Below, in pieces: positions 12,483 to 16,326 of a stretch of DNA of 16,326 nucleotides (within the stretch, counting starts at the first letter, position 1; every line of letters starts with the position of its first letter). Origin of the DNA: CADCTM01 sp049671305 (GTDB taxonomy: Bacteria; Cyanobacteriota; Cyanobacteriia; Cyanobacteriales; Coleofasciculaceae); assembly GCA_049671305.1 (NCBI GenBank), contig JBATUR010000110.1, forward strand, positions 1-16,326, in the 5' to 3' direction. Under the pieces are notes generated by a model. It worked only from the letters and a program-made list of their open reading frames with translations, ran no database searches and was not told the DNA's origin. The position numbers and the translations under genes were made by a program.

Positions 12483-13751
12483 TCAAAGAGTCAAAGATTG
12501 TGGATCAGTTTCAATTAACTTAGCCAAATCTTGTAGGAAAGCTGCCGCGTCAGCACCATAAATAATACGGTGATCACAAGTAATATTCACCTGCATTTGA
12601 CGACGCACACCCATCAAACCATCTGCCGTTGCCACAACTTGAGGACGTGATGCGCCAATTGCCAAAATCGAACCTTGTCCAGGCGGTAAAATGGCATCAA
12701 AGCGATCGACACCAAACATTCCCAAATTCGACAAAGTAAATGTACCAGAGTTGTATTCTTGTGGTTGTAGCTGCTTCAGCCTAGAACGCTCTACCAAGTC
12801 TTTCCAAGTACGAGACATAGAATAAAGATCAACTTGGTCAGCTTGTTGCAACACTGGCGTAATTAATCCACCATCCGGCATTGCCACGGCGACGGCAATA
12901 TTAATTGAACTGTGATATTGAATACCTTGCTCGGTATAACTGGCATTAACCACAGGATGCTTTTGCAAAGTGACAGCAACTGCCTTGGCAAGTAGCGCTG
13001 TCATTGTTACACCTTTGGATTTAACTTTTTTGTATAACTTATCCAGCTCATCGGTAGTAATTGTATAGCCAACGTGGAAGGTGGGAACCTGAAGACTGGC
13101 AACCATGTTCCGTATGACCGCGTTTTGCAGCGTATTCATGGCTACAACTTCCCCTAAAGCCACGGCAGCAGGGGCGGCTGGGGTTGGGGCGGCTTTGGGA
13201 GCAACGGCTGCTACAGGCGCTTTTACAGCGGGGGCGGCTGGGGTTGGGGTTTTGCCAGCAGCGGCTTCCACATCTTCGGCGACGATGCGTCCGTTGGGTC
13301 CGCTACCTTTTACATTCGTAAGATTAACACTCAGTTCCTTGGCTAATTTCCGGGCGCGGGGTGAAATAACAGTTCTGCCATTACTTTGGCTAGGAGTGGC
13401 TGTGGCTGTGCTGGCGGGTGCGGGTGTCGGGGCGGTTTCATTTTGAGCCGTTGGTACAGCAGGCGCCTGGCTTGATGATGTGGCTTGAAGTTTAGCTGTC
13501 TCAATTTCGGCTTCAGTTTCTGCCACCAAAGCGATCGCAGATCCTACAGGTGCAGAGTCGCCAGCCGGGACGGTGATAACAGCTAGATAGCCTTCATAAA
13601 AGGACTCAACATCCATATCTGCTTTATCCGACTCAACCACCACAACGGTTTCGCCCTTTTCAATTTTGTCGCCGGGAGATTTTACCCAGGAGACGATTTT
13701 GCCTTCGGTCATTGTGGAACTGAGGGCAGGCATGAATACTTCGTGGATCAT
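12483..13751 (-). CDS. pdhC: Pyruvate dehydrogenase E2 (dihydrolipoamide acetyltransferase)
   Basis: 422 residues. E2 forms the core of the pyruvate dehydrogenase complex, moving the acetyl group from lipoamide to CoA. The N-terminal lipoyl domain (1-80) has the lipoylated Lys43 in VESDKADMDVES. An Ala/Pro/Thr linker (84-125) is followed by the E1/E3-binding domain (128-164, ISPRARKLAKEL...GPNGRIVAEDV). A second Ala/Pro-rich linker (166-199) leads to the acyltransferase domain (200-422). Its active-site segment is CDHRIIYGADAAAFLQDL with His394. The Asp usual four residues later (HRVxDG) is Tyr398 here, which I recall from cyanobacterial and plastid E2. One lipoyl domain is normal for cyanobacteria. 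The gene stands alone, separated from the upstream permease by ~150 bp. No clear ribosome-binding site is visible. Confidence 0.95.
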   Translation of the reverse strand: MIHEVFMPALSSTMTEGKIVSWVKSPGDKIEKGETVVVVESDKADMDVESFYEGYLAVITVPAGDSAPVGSAIALVAETEAEIETAKLQATSSSQAPAVPTAQNETAPTPAPASTATATPSQSNGRTVISPRARKLAKELSVNLTNVKGSGPNGRIVAEDVEAAAGKTPTPAAPAVKAPVAAVAPKAAPTPAAPAAVALGEVVAMNTLQNAVIRNMVASLQVPTFHVGYTITTDELDKLYKKVKSKGVTMTALLAKAVAVTLQKHPVVNASYTEQGIQYHSSINIAVAVAMPDGGLITPVLQQADQVDLYSMSRTWKDLVERSRLKQLQPQEYNSGTFTLSNLGMFGVDRFDAILPPGQGSILAIGASRPQVVATADGLMGVRRQMQVNITCDHRIIYGADAAAFLQDLAKLIETDPQSLTL

Positions 13752-13902
13752 GGGTGGTTTTCCGAATCAACTAGGCGTGAGGTGAGCAAGAACGTTTGCT
13801 TGGGTTGCATTGTAGCTTGAGGAATGCCCCTGAAACTAGGGTAATGCAAACAGTTGTCTAGATTAGCTTTCTAACACTTTGCCTGGGTTGTCGCCAACTG
13901 TT

Positions 13903-14784
13903 TTAATTAACTTGTGCCACGATTGGTGCGCCGGATAGGAAAAATTGCCCTAATGTGATGGCAGCAACTAGGGTAAACAAAACGGCTAGACTGCGTTCTA
14001 GGGTTTGTTGAGGTATGTGGCTGGCAACGAAAGAGCCGAGTTGTGCGCCGATGATGACTCCGGGTACTGTGAAGGAAACTAGGTTTAGGACGGTTTCTAG
14101 GGTTTCGCCGCCTTCTTGGACAAAGTTGACAAAGTGACCACAAGATGCTACTAATGCGGTGATGGCGACGATAAAGACGTTGGTGGCGATCGCAACTTGG
14201 CTAGGCATCCGGCATCTCTTCAACAAGTAAAAGCCATTAACTTCACCAAGTCCAGTTGATAGTAATCCAATTAAAACACCTCCTAATCCGGCAACCATTT
14301 GCCCCTGAGTGGGATTATTGATGGTGTAGCGATGTTCTTTGCCTGCGGCGGTAATGATGCAGGTTTCTGGTTCCTGAGTGCTAGTATTAATGCCGGCAAC
14401 TGCCATTACTGGTGTGGTTTCTTCGTGAGGACGTAGGAAGCTAAAGGCGATCGCAATTAAGCCCAAACTAAACACTATTTTTAACAAATTTGGATCAATC
14501 CAGCCTGCAGCCCAAGTGCCAACCAAGGCGGCGGGAACTGTTGCTGTTAATAAGGTTAGTCCTAAACGGTAATCAATTAATTTTTTGCGTGCATATGCAA
14601 CCAGTCCACTAGAAAAGCCAAAAACTTCGGTAATTAATGCCGCACCAATGGCAACTTCCGGCGGCAAACCCAGCGCCAGCATAAAAATCGGCGCAAAAAA
14701 TGTCCCACCTTCTACACCTGATGCCATCGCAATGGTGGAAATCACAGTGGCGATCGGCAACATATACCAATATTCAAAATTCAT
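13903..14784 (-). CDS. TauE/SafE-family membrane permease
   Basis: 293 residues from ATG 14784; an in-frame GTG at 14841 would add 19 residues but they precede the first helix and look unlike the family. Around eight helices are expected. Recognisable family segments are IATVISTIAMASGVEGGTFFAPIFMLALGLPP near the N-terminus (key GVEGG..FAP) and IGAALITEVFGFSSGLVAYARKKLIDYRLG. The second half repeats the pattern with MVAGLGGVLIGLLSTGLGEVNG and VPGVIIGAQLGSFVASHIPQ. This internal duplication is typical. The family exports sulfite, sulfonates or other small organic anions across the inner membrane. Substrate cannot be deduced and no sulfur gene is nearby. A ~50-residue polar stretch in the middle forms the cytoplasmic loop between the halves. 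It is divergent from the lipoprotein gene. Confidence 0.9.
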   Translation of the reverse strand: MNFEYWYMLPIATVISTIAMASGVEGGTFFAPIFMLALGLPPEVAIGAALITEVFGFSSGLVAYARKKLIDYRLGLTLLTATVPAALVGTWAAGWIDPNLLKIVFSLGLIAIAFSFLRPHEETTPVMAVAGINTSTQEPETCIITAAGKEHRYTINNPTQGQMVAGLGGVLIGLLSTGLGEVNGFYLLKRCRMPSQVAIATNVFIVAITALVASCGHFVNFVQEGGETLETVLNLVSFTVPGVIIGAQLGSFVASHIPQQTLERSLAVLFTLVAAITLGQFFLSGAPIVAQVN

Positions 14785-14911
14785 CAGTTCAAAATTGAGA
14801 TTAGTTAACTGCGACAAGAGCCAAGTCTTTTTGACTGTCACTATGGCTACAGTTTCTTAGTCTACTTTACAAAAGTTAAAGTTTTGTGAAGTATCGCAAT
14901 TTTTTTGAGGA

Positions 14912-14937
14912 ACCTTACCAATCGCTTTGGTAGAGGT
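14912..14937. promoter_or_regulatory. Small hairpin in the divergent spacer
   Basis: ACCTTACCAA (14912-14921) pairs with TTGGTA-g-AGGT (14927-14937), ten pairs with one bulged G and a 5-nt loop. An alternative CTTACC/GGTAAG pairing overlaps it. It lies in the ~258-bp spacer between the divergent permease and lipoprotein genes and could be an operator or leader structure. Nothing else distinctive was seen there. Confidence 0.3.
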
Positions 14938-15042
14938 AAGTGGATTAGGTCAATCAGCTTCAGGCTTTTAGTTGAAAATCCTTCAAGTTTTGGTTGACGA
15001 TGCCAAATTGTGCAAACAAAAGTTAAGAATTAAGCAAAAATT

Positions 15043-15546
15043 ATGAATAAGCACTCAATACAGTCAAAAATCCTGGTATTTTGTGGTGTGGCAATGCTGG
15101 TGGGTGCTTGCAGTCCAGGCTATACCGTAGAAGAAAAACTAGAAGTACCAACAGTTAAGGTAAGCAACCAAACCTTAGCCGTTAAGGAAAATCAGTCAAG
15201 TCGAGAAGATTATTTAGAGATAGACTTATCCCGGTTTGGCACAGGCACTAAATTACAAGGCAGCGATCCAAAAGCGATCGCCTTACGGCTTTTTGGCAAT
15301 ACCGAACCAGAGTCAGGCAAATCAGAAATAAGCGTTGAGACGAATTTTCCTCGTGCTGTTGCCATTGTCACCCAAACAGGAATTGGCGATGATTCAGTTC
15401 GTAGTATTAAGTATCGCGCCGAATTCAGCGCCACATCAAATACAGTCCCCCCAGATCAGGAATGGACGTTAGTTTGGGTAGGTTCCCAGTTCAAATGTCA
15501 ACCAGGGCGGGGACATCAAGACTGGTCAACCAAATTATGCAATTAA
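15043..15546 (+). CDS. Putative lipoprotein of unknown function
   Basis: 167 residues. The N-terminus is a lipoprotein signal: basic start (MNKHSIQSK), hydrophobic core (ILVFCGVAMLV) and lipobox VGAC with Cys23 as the lipidated residue. Ser24 at +2 predicts outer-membrane sorting under the E. coli rule, which may not hold in cyanobacteria. The mature part is mostly beta-type and polar, with DYLEIDLSRFGTGTKLQG, SDPKAIALRLFG, PRAVAIVTQTGIGDDSVRSIKYRAEF and a C-terminal EWTLVWVGSQFKCQPGRGHQDW. Two further cysteines near the end (FKCQPGRG, TKLCN) could pair as a disulfide in the periplasm. I do not recognise the family, although it looks like a conserved cyanobacterial one. It is transcribed alone and ends at a strong hairpin. 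Confidence 0.8.
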   Translation: MNKHSIQSKILVFCGVAMLVGACSPGYTVEEKLEVPTVKVSNQTLAVKENQSSREDYLEIDLSRFGTGTKLQGSDPKAIALRLFGNTEPESGKSEISVETNFPRAVAIVTQTGIGDDSVRSIKYRAEFSATSNTVPPDQEWTLVWVGSQFKCQPGRGHQDWSTKLCN

Positions 15547-15553
15547 TAGAAAA

Positions 15554-15594
15554 AAGCGTATTTTCTGAACTCTGGAGTACTAGAAAATACGCTT
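15554..15594. terminator. Strong hairpin, probable bidirectional terminator
   Basis: Perfect 13-nt arms AAGCGTATTTTCT (15554-15566) and AGAAAATACGCTT (15582-15594) flank a 15-nt loop. An A-run precedes and TTATT follows, so it works as a factor-independent-type terminator on both strands. It sits between the convergent lipoprotein and YlqD-like genes. Confidence 0.75.
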
Positions 15595-15614
15595 ATTAAG
15601 GCAGAAACTAGCCT

Positions 15615-16064
15615 TTAAATATCACCGCGAATTTCTTCAACAATGCCATCACGCAGCAGAATTTCCACATTCATTTTGCGGACAAGATTATCACCTGGTT
15701 CAATGCGGAAAAAGCTTTCCATCTGCCCTTGATTAACTTCTTGGTCAAGTTCTAGTATCTGCACTTGTTGGAGTTGTTGAAGTTGCTGATTTTTTTGTTC
15801 CAAGAGTTCACTTTTCTTTTGATTGACCTGAATTTGAATACTTTCTATTTGTTGAGCAACTTGAGGACCCGGCGGCTGTAAATTTTGCTTCTGAATTTCC
15901 GAGATAGCCCGTTGCCCTTGCATATCAAGTTGTTGAAGCTGAGTGTCAAGTTGATTAATCTGCTCTTGAAGTTGTTGTTGAACTTCCTCCTTCCAGCGAG
16001 GCGTCACGACCGCTTTTATATTGACCGGTCGCTTTAAGAGTAGATTTGATTTAGATTCGTCCAT
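15615..16064 (-). CDS. YlqD-like coiled-coil protein
   Basis: 149 residues from ATG 16064 (MDESKSNLLLKRPVNIKAVVTP). An in-frame ATG at 16112 would add 16 residues with no family resemblance. The N-terminal segment LLLKRPVNIKAVVTPRWKEEV is typical of the YlqD family (Pfam YlqD), also known from Bacillus, function unknown. About residues 22-115 form a Gln- and Leu-rich heptad stretch (QLDTQLQQLDMQGQ, KKSELLEQKNQQLQQLQQ), predicted to be a long coiled coil broken once by a PPGP turn. The C-terminus is a small beta module (FRIEPGDNLVRKMNVEILLRDG) of the kind seen at the end of YlqD. It is cytoplasmic and has no signal. It lies downstream of the acyl-activating ligase on the same strand, with ~132 bp between. 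Confidence 0.8.
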   Translation of the reverse strand: MDESKSNLLLKRPVNIKAVVTPRWKEEVQQQLQEQINQLDTQLQQLDMQGQRAISEIQKQNLQPPGPQVAQQIESIQIQVNQKKSELLEQKNQQLQQLQQVQILELDQEVNQGQMESFFRIEPGDNLVRKMNVEILLRDGIVEEIRGDI

Positions 16065-16196
16065 ATCGGTTCTAGCTAGATGAAGGTTTAAGAGATTAAA
16101 AGTTTTGACCAAAGAAAGGACAACTCAAAAAGTAGAGAAAGAAGGAAATAGCGATTAGGCAATTACCTTCAAAACTTTTAACGTTTGCATTTAGAA

Positions 16197-16326
16197 CTAA
16201 GCAAACATCTTGTTAATAATATCGCGATAATGTTCCGTAACTACAGGCTTACGAATTTTCAAAGTTTGAGTCATCATGCCATTTTCCACAGAAAACGGTT
16301 CTAGAATCAGTTTGAATGTACTAATG
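16197..16326 (-). CDS. C-terminus of long-chain acyl-CoA/acyl-ACP synthetase (AMP-binding)
   Basis: The frame enters from the right edge of the window and ends at TAG (16197-16199), giving 43 codons. The visible sequence includes FKLILEPFSVENGMMTQTLKIR and KPVVTEHYRDIINKMFA at the end. The 'EPFSVENGMMTQTLKIRR..V' pattern is the hallmark of the C-terminal lid of long-chain AMP-forming fatty acid ligases. Lys in TLKIR lies just before the usual end of the domain. In cyanobacteria the single such enzyme, Aas, recycles free fatty acids by linking them to acyl carrier protein. I infer the same role here, but only 43 residues are present. No start is visible. Confidence 0.8.
   Translation of the reverse strand, partial: ISTFKLILEPFSVENGMMTQTLKIRKPVVTEHYRDIINKMFA

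Noticed and set aside
12156..12518. 120-codon plus-strand frame with a 29-residue repeat
   Set aside because: It begins inside the SDR gene in another frame and exists only because the 87-bp hairpin repeat is divisible by three; the peptide follows the DNA repeat and there is no ribosome-binding site.
13105..13446. 113-codon Ala/Gly-rich plus-strand frame
   Set aside because: It is the antisense of the Ala/Pro-rich linkers of pdhC, which produce long open frames by composition alone.

Overview
The window looks like chromosomal DNA of a cyanobacterium, most likely a filamentous Nostocales-type one. The grounds are repeated HIP1 octamers (GCGATCGC) on both strands inside and between genes, a moderately AT-rich composition, and several protein families that are largely cyanobacterial: a Hik2/CSK-like kinase, a DUF3155-type basic protein, a DUF3611/Tic21-like membrane protein, a CCB1-like b6f assembly protein and a short cyanobacterial-type Aat. 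No phage, plasmid, CRISPR, intact insertion sequence, rRNA or tRNA gene was recognised.

Layout. 1-741 (+) is the 3' part of an SLH-domain envelope protein, facing 784-2142 (-), a GAF histidine kinase; a 15-bp-stem hairpin separates the convergent ends. A 403-bp divergent spacer carries a near-consensus promoter and an NtcA-like palindrome for a small basic protein (2546-2863, +, TTG start). A hairpin then separates it from a three-helix membrane protein (-) and a PadR-type regulator (-). 4090-5189 is a gene-poor kilobase holding one decayed-looking minus-strand frame and a long-range inverted repeat. 5190-9520 (+) is a collinear block: DUF3611 membrane protein, serS, rseP, nth and rpsN. After a palindrome come a conserved unknown (-), aat (+), another unknown (-) and an SDR oxidoreductase (+).

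12232-12479 is an 87-bp tandem repeat of nearly three copies, each able to fold into a hairpin, filling the gap between the convergent SDR and pdhC (PDH E2, -). Then follow a TauE/SafE permease (-), a lipoprotein (+), a strong hairpin, a YlqD-like coiled-coil protein (-) and the C-terminus of an acyl-activating AMP-ligase (-, cut by the window end).

Most genes are housekeeping: translation (serS, rpsN), DNA repair (nth), membrane proteolysis (rseP), N-degron tagging (aat), acetyl-CoA supply (pdhC) and acyl activation. Photosynthetic redox sensing and b6f assembly are suggested by the Hik2-like and CCB1-like genes. Convergent gene pairs are repeatedly separated by palindromes that fit bidirectional terminators. 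I see no clear new multigene system. The points most worth a second look are the 87-bp hairpin tandem array, the palindrome over the 2546 promoter, and the unexplained 4.1-5.2 kb region.
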